Shown: positions 1 to 6,023, numbered from the stretch's first letter. The stretch is 6,023 bases of DNA from DATAVB01 sp040414495 (GCA_040414495.1 JBEDUI010000257.1:1-6023); one strand, 5' to 3'. Notes: generated by a model not told the origin, from the sequence alone. Made by a program: numbers and translations.

Positions 1-178
1 CCTCGACCTTGAGCGAGCACGGCGGGCTCATCCAGTTCAGCGGTTTGTACGCCCGGTCGTCGGCGTGTACGGCCACCGAGCCGTCGGCCTTGATCAGCAG
101 CAACCGGACGGCCATGGGCAGATGCGCGGTGAGCCGGCCGATGTAGTCCACCTGGCAGCGGGCAATGACGAGTCGCAC
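1..178 (-). CDS. nucS: Endonuclease NucS/EndoMS, N-terminal part (runs off the left edge)
   Basis: This is the first 59 codons of a gene that continues past the left edge. The translation begins MRLVIARCQVDYIGRLTAHL and later contains ADDRAYKPLNWMSPPC. I recognise this as the N-terminal DNA-binding domain of NucS (mycobacterial homologue Rv1321). In that family the N-terminal domain binds DNA and a C-terminal nuclease domain, not in this window, cuts both strands at mismatches. It provides mismatch repair in Actinobacteria that lack MutS/MutL. The start is GTG at 176-178. An in-frame TAG lies four codons upstream (188-190) with no start codon between, so no longer form is possible. No Shine-Dalgarno sequence precedes it, but a TAGCCT box sits six bases upstream, suggesting leaderless translation. 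The gene follows the sugar operon on the same strand but is separated from it by a terminator-like hairpin. It is functionally unrelated and probably a conserved chromosomal neighbour. Confidence 0.95.
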   Translation of the reverse strand, partial: MRLVIARCQVDYIGRLTAHLPMAVRLLLIKADGSVAVHADDRAYKPLNWMSPPCSLKVE

Positions 179-184
179 CCGGCG

Positions 185-190
185 AGGCTA
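185..190 (-). promoter_or_regulatory. Putative -10 box of a leaderless nucS promoter
   Basis: The minus strand reads TAGCCT, matching the actinobacterial TANNNT -10 pattern, then six bases, then the GTG start codon of nucS. This places the box at -12 to -7 if transcription starts on the G of GTG. There is no purine-rich ribosome binding site, as expected for a leaderless message. A TGGACA (205-210) lies upstream but only 14 bases away, shorter than the usual spacer, so the -35 is uncertain. Confidence 0.5.
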
Positions 191-218
191 CGCGATCGCC
201 CCGGTGTCCAGCCGCAGA

Positions 219-251
219 CCCGCCCACCGGCCGCTGTGGCCGGCGGGCGGG
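219..251 (-). terminator. Strong stem-loop terminator after the sugar operon
   Basis: Two 14-base arms (219-232 and 238-251) pair with a single G-U wobble in the minus-strand RNA, around a five-base loop (233-237). The stem is almost entirely G/C. It begins five bases after the hydrolase stop codon. No run of U follows it on either strand. Strong hairpins without a U tract are common gene-end structures in high-GC actinobacteria, so I call it the operon terminator and the insulator of nucS. Its ability to stop polymerase alone cannot be judged from sequence. Confidence 0.75.
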
Positions 252-256
252 ACAAA

Positions 257-2512
257 TCACCCGGTCGTCGAGATGCTCACACTGTGGATCGTGAGCGGTT
301 GGGTCGGGTCGCTGGCCTGCAGGCGCAGGTCGGCCGACTCGTTCTGCAGTTCGTTAAAGGCGGCATCCGAAACGTGCACGGTCGAGGTGACCCACTGGTT
401 CGTGCCCGGGCCGGTCACGGTCGACCCATTCTCGTAGGGCCCACCGGCGCCGTCGTACTGCACCTGGAAGCCCTGCCCTGGAGCGGCCCAGTAGTTCACG
501 GTGATCGTGACATTAGCCGAGCGGGCCACCTGGCTACCCGGATCCAGCTGCAGGTACGCATTGGCGCAGCCGCAGCCGGCATTGCTTTCGGCGGCCGTCC
601 AGGTCGCTACCGCCGGTTGTCCGTCCACAGTGACCGAACGCAAGTTGCCGTCCGCGCCCTGGTTCGTCGCCCCGACCAGCAGCGTCATCAGGCCGTTGGA
701 TGGCCCGCCGGCGGTAGCACTCACCGTCGTCGCGCCTGAGCCGGCGTCCGGGCAATTGGCCGGTACCGGGCTACCCTTCGGCGCGGCGCCGGCCACCACG
801 TCCCATTCCCGCATATCGGCCGAGGCCAACTGCAACGGCGCGCATATGCCGCCACTGACGGCCTTCTGCGGCAGCACCGCCCCGTTGGTTTTGTCGACCA
901 GGTGATACGGACCGGTTTTCAGCCCTAGTCCACGGGTCTGGACCGTCACGGAACCGGAATAGTCGTAGAACTGGTTGACCTCGGCGATCATAATTGCCGC
1001 CGATTTCCGGTCCGGCGCGACCGTCGGCACGGTTTCGATCAAGTGCGAGGCAGTGACCTTGGCGTACGGCTGTGCGTATTTCCCGAGTTGATCCGGACTG
1101 GTCAGCAGGTGCCCACCGTTCGCCGCATACTGCTGCAGATAGGTGTCGGTGCCGTTCATGGGCAGTACGGCCTGGAATTGCGAGAGATCCACGATGTGAT
1201 GCTCGACTTCCTCGTCGGTCACCACGGTGAATCCGGTCTGGGCATCGCTCCAGTCGGCCGCGATCTCGTTCTCCACCGCGCTGTCGTCGATCGCGTTCGG
1301 ATCGCCGTGGGCGCTGGCGAACGACACGTAGAGTGCGACCGGCTGCCGCGGGTACGAGCCGTTCAAATCCTTCAGATACGGCAGCCAGCGGGTGTAGATC
1401 GGATAACCGATCTTGTCCTTGTCGGTACCGTCGTGGATGAAGAAATCCTCACCGGCCGCGTTGGGCTCGCCGAATCCATAATGGACAAGCCACTGTCCGG
1501 CCTCTGCCTGCAGGCCCGAGGCGCGGGCCGTCCACTCCTGCATCAGCGACACGCCGTAGCTCTGGGCCAGGCTTCCGAACAGCAGGCCCAGGCCGGTCGA
1601 GTCGGCCGCGTCCTCGATGATCGTGACGTGGTACGTCCGAGCCAGTCGGAAAAAGATATCGGGCAGGTTGGCGTAATCGCGGGCATTGCCCAGATGGCCG
1701 CCGTAGTAATAGAACAGCGGGCCGCTGGATAGCTTGCGGACCGCCCCGGTCAGCCGGCCGTAGGTATCCTCCACGCTCCACACCCGGAATTCCTGGAACG
1801 CCGGGAAGACCGCGTCGCCCGGCTGGGCCGACGGCACGTCATCCCACGACACGTATGACGTGTGGAATTTCGCGTTGAATTTCGCCAGCGTCCCGTACTC
1901 CCCCGGCAGCCACCGATGGAATTCCGCGACATCGGCCGGAGCGTACCCACCGTAACCAGCCGGGTCGTGCCACTGCGCGTCCAGGCTGCCGTAATCCAGG
2001 ATCGAGCCGCCGTACGCCACGGCCCCCTTGATATGTGCCACGGTGCTGGTGACGTAATCGAAGTAGTCCTGTTGCTCGGAAAGATCCCACCATGCCGGCG
2101 AACTGCCCTGTGCGCCAGTATTAGTGACCTCACGGCTGGTGATCCACTGAGCCGGATTCCCGCCCCAGACCGACTGCCAGAAGATCGGTACCAGCTTGAT
2201 GCCGGCAGCCGCGGCATGGGCCAGCTCGGCGTCCAGGATCGAGAAGTCAAAGCTGCCGCGGGTCGGTTCGAGGGTATTCCACGCCAGATTGACCTCGACC
2301 GTATTCATGCCGTCAGATTTCAGGGCGGCGAAAGCGTCGGTCGACCAGGGCGCGCCACTGGGGTCGGTGAACTGCATCTGGGTCGACCAGATCGCTGCCG
2401 CTGGTGTGGCGGCGGACGCGACTGTCGTGGTGGTGCCGAGAACCGCCAGGCCGATACTGCATGCGATGGCGACCAACCGTTTTCGGGCCCGCCTGGACCG
2501 GAAAAGAGACAT
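257..2512 (-). CDS. Secreted GH42-like glycoside hydrolase with C-terminal beta-sandwich module
   Basis: A predicted exported enzyme of 751 residues that would cleave a glycan outside the membrane. ATG at 2512 is chosen because AAAGGTGG lies four bases upstream and a signal peptide follows at once: a basic stretch (RSRRARKR), a hydrophobic core, and a cut after ASA at about residue 34. Residues 40 to 375 read as a (beta/alpha)8 barrel of clan GH-A, closest to family GH42: NTVEVNLAWNTLEP (73-83), FDF (88-90), VPIFW (108-112), RWLPGEYGTLAKFN (200-213) and SWDDV (222-226). Glu326 in LMQEWT (strand 7) is the candidate nucleophile. Strand 4 reads ILDYGSLDAQW (171-181) and lacks the usual Asn-Glu acid/base pair. 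Residues 390 to 500 resemble the Rossmann-like trimerisation domain of GH42 enzymes. A small beta domain (about 504-573) and a C-terminal beta-sandwich, possibly carbohydrate-binding (about 592-751), follow. It is the last gene of the transporter operon, 40 bases after the second permease. Family placement is fairly sure; the substrate is unknown. Confidence 0.85.
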   Translation of the reverse strand: MSLFRSRRARKRLVAIACSIGLAVLGTTTTVASAATPAAAIWSTQMQFTDPSGAPWSTDAFAALKSDGMNTVEVNLAWNTLEPTRGSFDFSILDAELAHAAAAGIKLVPIFWQSVWGGNPAQWITSREVTNTGAQGSSPAWWDLSEQQDYFDYVTSTVAHIKGAVAYGGSILDYGSLDAQWHDPAGYGGYAPADVAEFHRWLPGEYGTLAKFNAKFHTSYVSWDDVPSAQPGDAVFPAFQEFRVWSVEDTYGRLTGAVRKLSSGPLFYYYGGHLGNARDYANLPDIFFRLARTYHVTIIEDAADSTGLGLLFGSLAQSYGVSLMQEWTARASGLQAEAGQWLVHYGFGEPNAAGEDFFIHDGTDKDKIGYPIYTRWLPYLKDLNGSYPRQPVALYVSFASAHGDPNAIDDSAVENEIAADWSDAQTGFTVVTDEEVEHHIVDLSQFQAVLPMNGTDTYLQQYAANGGHLLTSPDQLGKYAQPYAKVTASHLIETVPTVAPDRKSAAIMIAEVNQFYDYSGSVTVQTRGLGLKTGPYHLVDKTNGAVLPQKAVSGGICAPLQLASADMREWDVVAGAAPKGSPVPANCPDAGSGATTVSATAGGPSNGLMTLLVGATNQGADGNLRSVTVDGQPAVATWTAAESNAGCGCANAYLQLDPGSQVARSANVTITVNYWAAPGQGFQVQYDGAGGPYENGSTVTGPGTNQWVTSTVHVSDAAFNELQNESADLRLQASDPTQPLTIHSVSISTTG

Positions 2513-2516
2513 CAGA

Positions 2517-2524
2517 CCACCTTT
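2517..2524 (-). promoter_or_regulatory. Ribosome binding site that fixes the hydrolase start
   Basis: The minus strand reads AAAGGTGG, one base from AAAGGAGG, four bases before ATG at 2512. This start gives a clean signal peptide. The longer reading from ATG at 2623 would add 37 residues rich in Arg and Pro before the signal peptide and overlap the permease gene by 71 bases, so it is not used. Confidence 0.7.
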
Positions 2525-2552
2525 GCTGAGGGTGCGAACGGTGGAATATGCG

Positions 2553-3482
2553 TCAGGGCGTTTGGGTCGGTCGTTGCGTAACGCCCTGGGTGCCGGCGAC
2601 CGCGCCGCCGGCGACACCTTCAACGAGATAACGCTGCAGGAGTATGAACAGCACCAGAATCGGCGCCGCGACGATGACGGTGCCGGCGGCGATCAGCGGC
2701 CAGTTCTGGGTGTTCTCACCGAAGAACCCGTACAGACCACGGGTCACCGGCCACAGTGACTGGTCCGAGAGCATGACCAGCGGCAGGATCAGATTGTTCC
2801 AGGCACCGATAAAGCCGAACACGCCGAACGTCGCCAGCGCCGGTTTCATCTGCGGGATGATAATCCGGAACATGAACCGGACGTAGCCACAGCCATCGAT
2901 CGACGCCGCTTCGTCCAGTTCCCTAGGGATTCCCTTGATATAGCCAACGAAGAAAAAGAACCCCGCGCCGGCCAGGCTGGTGAGGATCAAATAGCCGAGC
3001 CGGTGGTTGTACAGATGCAGGATCTTCGCCTCGATGAACAATGGGATCAGGCCGCCGGGCAGGAATCCGGAGAATACGAAGAACGCGTACAGCGCATTCG
3101 AGTATCGGAAATAGCCGCGTGAGATCGGGAAGGCCAGGAACACACCCAGCACCAACGTGATCGCGTCCGGCACCAGGGCGTACAGCAGGCTGTTTCCCAT
3201 CTCCCGGGCGAAATCACCCTGCTTCCAGGCCTGGCTGAAGTTCTGCCCGGACCAACTGGAGGGAATTCCGGTCGGGTTGGCCAGGAACGTGGTGTACGGC
3301 TTGAACGCCTGCATCGCGATATAGAGGATCGGTAACGCGAAGAGGCCGATCGAAATGACCAGACAAAGCCCGTGTACGCCGATCCTCGAGGTCAGCTTCG
3401 ATCGCTGGCGTGCGCCGCCGGATCGACCGCTGCGGCCGGGGAGCGCGCCCGGTGGGGCGCTGCTGATCTGTGTGGTCGTCAT
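2553..3482 (-). CDS. Carbohydrate ABC transporter permease, MalG/UgpE type (CUT1)
   Basis: An integral membrane subunit of 309 residues, the second half of the transmembrane channel of a sugar importer. Six membrane segments can be placed at roughly 36-58, 97-120, 129-150, 163-182, 215-238 and 262-283. The cytoplasmic EAA loop, which docks on the ATPase, is visible as ELDEAASIDGCG (188-199) followed by RIIIPQMKPAL. The ending QRYLVEGVAGGAVAG (283-297) is typical of MalG-like permeases. The first 35 residues are a Gly/Ser/Arg-rich cytoplasmic tail. ATG at 3482 overlaps the TGA of the upstream permease as ATGA, and GAGAGG lies seven bases ahead, so the two permeases are probably translationally coupled. 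Codon 50 (3333-3335) is TTA, which is rare in high-GC actinobacteria. The sugar carried cannot be read from the sequence. Confidence 0.93.
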   Translation of the reverse strand: MTTTQISSAPPGALPGRSGRSGGARQRSKLTSRIGVHGLCLVISIGLFALPILYIAMQAFKPYTTFLANPTGIPSSWSGQNFSQAWKQGDFAREMGNSLLYALVPDAITLVLGVFLAFPISRGYFRYSNALYAFFVFSGFLPGGLIPLFIEAKILHLYNHRLGYLILTSLAGAGFFFFVGYIKGIPRELDEAASIDGCGYVRFMFRIIIPQMKPALATFGVFGFIGAWNNLILPLVMLSDQSLWPVTRGLYGFFGENTQNWPLIAAGTVIVAAPILVLFILLQRYLVEGVAGGAVAGTQGVTQRPTQTP

Positions 3483-4378
3483 AGCGTTACCTCTCGGCGC
3501 CGCAGGAAGAACAGCAGACCGCCGCCGATGATCAACGTGAGGAAGAATTGCAGAACCGCCAGCATCGAGCCGTAACCAAGTTGGCTGTTCTGCCCGAATG
3601 CCGAATTGAACATGTACAGCCCCAGCGTCTTGGTGCCGAAGTTGCCGTCGGTGAGGACCAACACCAGGGCGTATTCCCCGAGCGACCCCATCGCGGTGAG
3701 GAAGAAATTGACCGTCGTCGCCGAGGCCAACAGTGGCCAGGTGACATGCCAGAACGCGCGCAACCGGCCGGCTCCGTCCAATGAGGCCGCCTCATATACC
3801 TCACGCGGAATCTGACGTAGGCCGGCGATGTAGATCAGCATCGTGTAGCCGGTGAACATCCACACGTTGATCGCGATCACCAACGGCAACGCGGCCGAAT
3901 TCGAACCGAGAAACGCGTGCGTGCCACCGAAAAGCGAATGGACGATCTTCTCAACCGGCCCGCTGTACGGGTCCAGCAGCAGCGAGAAGATCGCCCCGAC
4001 CACGGCCACCGAAAAGACCTGTGGCATGAAGATCAATGCCCGGTAGAGCGTGAACGCCCGGCCGCGTCGGTTCAGCAGCAATGCCAACAGCAACCCGATG
4101 ATGTTCTGCCCGAAGGTCACGCCAATCACGTAGATCACCGTGACCTTCAGGCTGCTGCCGACATCGGGAAGCAGGTTGGTGAAGGCGGCGTGGTAATTGC
4201 AGACACCGCAGACGTTCAGCGGTGTGCCGGGCACGCCCGAATACTGGGTGAAGGAATAAAAGATGGTCGCCACGGACGGATAGAGCCCGAAGATAAGCCA
4301 CCCGGCGCCGGGGATCGCGATCGAGGCCCACGGGATGAACCGCCGGGTTCGCGACGTACCGAACGGGCACGTAGCCAC
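3479..4378 (-). CDS. Carbohydrate ABC transporter permease, MalF/UgpA type (CUT1)
   Basis: An integral membrane subunit of 299 residues forming the other half of the sugar channel. Membrane segments lie near residues 17-43, 76-103, 112-135, 162-187, 217-243 and 270-292. The EAA loop is clear: REVYEAASLDGAG (192-204), then FWHVTWPLL. The length is normal for short MalF-like permeases without the extra periplasmic domain of E. coli MalF. Two Cys (57 and 60, VCGVC) fall in the first external loop and could form a small disulfide; this is a guess. The start is GTG at 4378, chosen because GGGGAGG (4383-4389) sits four bases upstream. That Shine-Dalgarno overlaps the TAG stop of the binding-protein gene, only ten bases away, so translation is probably coupled. 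Heterodimer partner: the next permease. Confidence 0.93.
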   Translation of the reverse strand: MATCPFGTSRTRRFIPWASIAIPGAGWLIFGLYPSVATIFYSFTQYSGVPGTPLNVCGVCNYHAAFTNLLPDVGSSLKVTVIYVIGVTFGQNIIGLLLALLLNRRGRAFTLYRALIFMPQVFSVAVVGAIFSLLLDPYSGPVEKIVHSLFGGTHAFLGSNSAALPLVIAINVWMFTGYTMLIYIAGLRQIPREVYEAASLDGAGRLRAFWHVTWPLLASATTVNFFLTAMGSLGEYALVLVLTDGNFGTKTLGLYMFNSAFGQNSQLGYGSMLAVLQFFLTLIIGGGLLFFLRRREVTL

Positions 4379-4388
4379 GATTCCTCCC

Positions 4389-5762
4389 CTACTTCGCGGC
4401 TTTGCTGTACGCCTTAGCCGATGCGGTGAGGGCCGATTGCGGGTCCTGCTTGCCGATCGGCTTCACCTTGGTCAAGTCGGGCCCGCCAGAAATATCCGGC
4501 GCGCCGGTCGGCGTCCACGGTTTCAGCAGATCCGGAAAAGCCGTGTCCATGTGCGCGGTCAACCATGCGCTCCAGTCTTGCGACTCGCTGGCGGTGACAC
4601 CCGGCTGGGTGGAGATCGAGCCGGTCGCGTTCAACCATTCCTGGTAGTTCGCCTTTTGTGAGAACAGGTCCAGCCATTCCAGCGCCAGCTTCTTGTGCTT
4701 GGCCCACACCGGAACCGTCCAGGTCAGGTCGGGCGCAAGAATTTCCCGGTTGGCCGATGGATCGTTGGTGCCGGGCAGGGTGAAGTTGCCGACCTTGAGC
4801 TTGGGGTTGGCCTTCGAGACCGTCGCGTAGTCGTACGAACCGTCGATGAGGAACGGGAAGTCGTCGGCCTTGGCCGCCCAGATACCCGGTGCGGTGTATT
4901 CGGTGACGCCGCCGGCGGCCGGCTCGATGTATTGCATTACCTGCTCGTACTCGGTGGTCGCCTTCTTGTAGACCGGATCGTCCCAGTTCTGCTTTCCGGT
5001 CCAGAACGCCTTGGCCCGCTCGGTGCCGACCTGGGTCGCGTCAGTGGACTTACTGCCCTGCATCACCATCTGGTCGACAATGCCCGTCCAGGTGGTCAGC
5101 TGCAGATTGTCCTTGCCAGCAACGAAAATTGGCGTAATGCCGTGCGACTTGAAGGTCTTGAGGTCCTGCATGAACTCGTCGAACGTCGTGGGCACCTTCA
5201 TGTGATACTTATCGAGCAGATCCTTCTTGTACCAGAGGTTTCCGTTGTGTGAGTACTCCGCGGCCATGATGCCGTAGATACCGTTCTGATAACCGATCGC
5301 ATTCTTCTGCGCGTTCACGTCGTACTTCTTCATGAACGGCTCTTTACTGAGGTCGGTCAGTTGGTGCGAGGTGATCAGCGCCGCCGTGCCGGACGCCTTG
5401 AGCTTGGTGTAGCCGGGCGGGAAACTGGCCTGGGTCGGGGCGAACTGAGCCAGCACGTCCACCGACTTGGCCGCCAGCATGCTGTTGGTAAGCGTTGTCC
5501 AGGCATTGTTGGCGGTCGGCGCATTTTGCAGTTTCACCGTCACGCCGGGATGTTTCTTCTCGAACAGCGCGTCGATTTTCTTGGTGACGTCGATGGCGCC
5601 GGGATTAGTCCATTCCTCGATTACCAAAGTTCCTTTTGTGGACCCCGCTCCAGAGGAACTGGAAGCGGACCCACCGACCGTGCACGCCGCAGCTGGAATC
5701 AACAGCGCGAGACCGGTTCCGGCAAACAACAATGGGCGGAAAACTCTGCGCGCGGACCTCAT
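4389..5762 (-). CDS. Sugar-binding lipoprotein of a CUT1 ABC importer
   Basis: The extracellular solute-binding protein (457 residues) that captures a sugar and delivers it to the two permeases. The N-terminus has basic residues, a hydrophobic stretch and a lipobox-like PAAAC with Cys27 as the lipidation site, followed by a Ser/Gly/Thr-rich tether (about 29-43). The mature part matches the family 1 extracellular binding proteins: an opening strand TLVIEEWTNPG (45-55), NGIYGIMAAEYSHNGNLWYK (160-179), DLLDKYHMKVPTTFDEF (181-197) with the common PTT-DEF pattern, GITPIF (208-213), and a hinge-side FLIDGSYDYA (304-313). Many Trp and Tyr residues could stack on sugar rings, as is usual in this family. 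ATG at 5762 follows GAGAGG (5767-5772). It is the first gene of the operon, behind a strong promoter, a likely operator and a structured leader. The ligand cannot be assigned. Confidence 0.93.
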   Translation of the reverse strand: MRSARRVFRPLLFAGTGLALLIPAAACTVGGSASSSSGAGSTKGTLVIEEWTNPGAIDVTKKIDALFEKKHPGVTVKLQNAPTANNAWTTLTNSMLAAKSVDVLAQFAPTQASFPPGYTKLKASGTAALITSHQLTDLSKEPFMKKYDVNAQKNAIGYQNGIYGIMAAEYSHNGNLWYKKDLLDKYHMKVPTTFDEFMQDLKTFKSHGITPIFVAGKDNLQLTTWTGIVDQMVMQGSKSTDATQVGTERAKAFWTGKQNWDDPVYKKATTEYEQVMQYIEPAAGGVTEYTAPGIWAAKADDFPFLIDGSYDYATVSKANPKLKVGNFTLPGTNDPSANREILAPDLTWTVPVWAKHKKLALEWLDLFSQKANYQEWLNATGSISTQPGVTASESQDWSAWLTAHMDTAFPDLLKPWTPTGAPDISGGPDLTKVKPIGKQDPQSALTASAKAYSKAAK

Positions 5763-5776
5763 GAGACCTCTCTTCC

Positions 5777-5818
5777 TTCCGTGGCACAGGCGCGCGCGAG
5801 CGCCGCACGGCCACGGAA
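5777..5818 (-). promoter_or_regulatory. Long leader hairpin just upstream of the binding-protein ribosome binding site
   Basis: A perfect nine-base inverted repeat (5777-5785 TTCCGTGGC with 5810-5818 GCCACGGAA) encloses a second five-base stem (5789-5793 GGCGC with 5800-5804 GCGCC) and a six-base loop. In the mRNA the 3' foot ends four bases before the GAGAGG Shine-Dalgarno of the first gene. It could stabilise the mRNA or influence initiation. It is not a terminator by position and has no U tract. It matches no riboswitch class I recognise. Confidence 0.6.
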
Positions 5819-5929
5819 ATGCACCGAACCGGTCGTGTCTGGGACGTCCTTCAGCCTCATTGCCAGGGACGTGAAACCAGAATGCTCCGGCCCAAGCGAC
5901 GTGGGATGGGCCAAAAAGAAAGCGGGCTT

Positions 5930-5959
5930 ACTATATTAAGTGCGATGTTAATATGTCAA
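5930..5959 (-). promoter_or_regulatory. Main promoter of the sugar-uptake operon
   Basis: On the minus strand TTGACA (5954-5959) is a perfect -35 and TATAGT (5930-5935) a five-of-six -10, separated by 18 bases. Transcription would begin near 5923, giving a 5' leader of about 160 nt before the binding-protein start. The region is strikingly AT-rich compared with its surroundings. It is the only convincing promoter found for the four-gene operon. Confidence 0.75.
5933..5954. promoter_or_regulatory. Candidate operator: inverted repeat within the promoter spacer
   Basis: ATATTAA (5933-5939) and TTAATAT (5948-5954) form a perfect seven-base inverted repeat with an eight-base spacer whose centre is CG. 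The repeat covers the whole spacer and overlaps the edges of both the -10 and -35 boxes, the position expected for a repressor that blocks polymerase. Sugar importer operons in actinobacteria are often controlled by LacI- or ROK-type repressors, and a central CG is common in LacI-family sites. No regulator gene is in the window, so the protein is unknown. Confidence 0.55.
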
Positions 5960-6023
5960 TGGATCGCTAGGTCGCATCTGTTGAATCCTCGGCCCACTGC
6001 GCGGCGCCCAGACGACCGACACG

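Noticed and set aside
205..210. TGGACA as the -35 box of nucS
   Set aside because: The spacer to the TAGCCT box is only 14 bases, so it is mentioned but not called.
65..739. Long plus-strand open frame opposite the hydrolase and nucS genes
   Set aside because: It lies antisense to two well-supported genes, its product is Arg/Gly-rich with no recognisable domain, and such frames are common opposite high-GC genes. The same applies to other plus-strand frames, such as 1043-1732, 1862-2581 and 4695-5252.
2480..2512. Twin-arginine export signal in the hydrolase (SRRARKR)
   Set aside because: Only the Arg pair is present; the following hydrophobic residues of the Tat motif are replaced by Arg and Lys. 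A general Sec signal is more likely, though Tat is not excluded.
2517..2544. CCACC/GGTGG pairing that might hide the hydrolase ribosome binding site
   Set aside because: The stem is only five base pairs with an 18-base loop in GC-rich DNA, so chance is the simpler explanation.
2513..2623. Longer N-terminus for the hydrolase, from ATG at 2623
   Set aside because: It would place 37 Arg/Pro-rich residues before an otherwise normal signal peptide, overlap the permease gene by 71 bases, and ignore the good ribosome binding site just before ATG 2512.
5967..6023. Open minus-strand frame reading RVGRLGAAQWAEDSTDAT then TAG, possibly the tail of an upstream gene
   Set aside because: Only 18 codons are visible, the other frames are also open over most of this stretch, and third-position bases are not clearly biased. 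The promoter just downstream fits an intergenic site, but the evidence is too thin for a gene call.

Overview
The window is high-GC DNA that reads as actinobacterial. The strongest evidence is the left edge, where the minus strand encodes the start of NucS/EndoMS, the mismatch endonuclease typical of Actinobacteria (and some archaea). The GTG start codons, G/C-rich third codon positions and a strong hairpin terminator without a U tract agree with this. The order or genus cannot be settled from the sequence.

All recognised genes lie on the minus strand, so transcription runs right to left. From the right: a promoter region (about 5923-5962) has a near-consensus TTGACA/TATAGT pair. A perfect inverted repeat fills the gap between the two boxes and is a good operator candidate. 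A leader of about 160 nt follows, with a long hairpin just ahead of the first ribosome binding site. Four tightly packed genes come next: a lipoprotein sugar-binding protein (4389-5762), a MalF/UgpA-type permease (3479-4378), a MalG/UgpE-type permease (2553-3482, overlapping the previous gene by 4 bp), and a secreted multidomain glycoside hydrolase related to family GH42 (257-2512). A 14-bp stem-loop at 219-251 closes the operon. The nucS gene starts at 178, apparently with its own leaderless promoter, and runs off the left edge.

The four genes make up a carbohydrate scavenging unit. The exported hydrolase would release sugars or short oligosaccharides outside the membrane, the lipoprotein would capture them, and the two permeases would carry them in. 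No ATPase gene is present; in many actinobacteria a shared ATPase of the MsiK type drives several such CUT1 importers. No regulator gene lies in the window. The substrate is not determinable from sequence alone. A beta-galactoside or another plant or microbial glycan is a guess based on the GH42-like fold.

The most unusual item is the hydrolase. Its barrel strands are easy to follow and a candidate nucleophile Glu is present on strand 7, but the usual Asn-Glu acid/base pair on strand 4 is replaced by an Asp-containing sequence. This points to a divergent subfamily. No CRISPR array, insertion sequence, tRNA or rRNA was seen.
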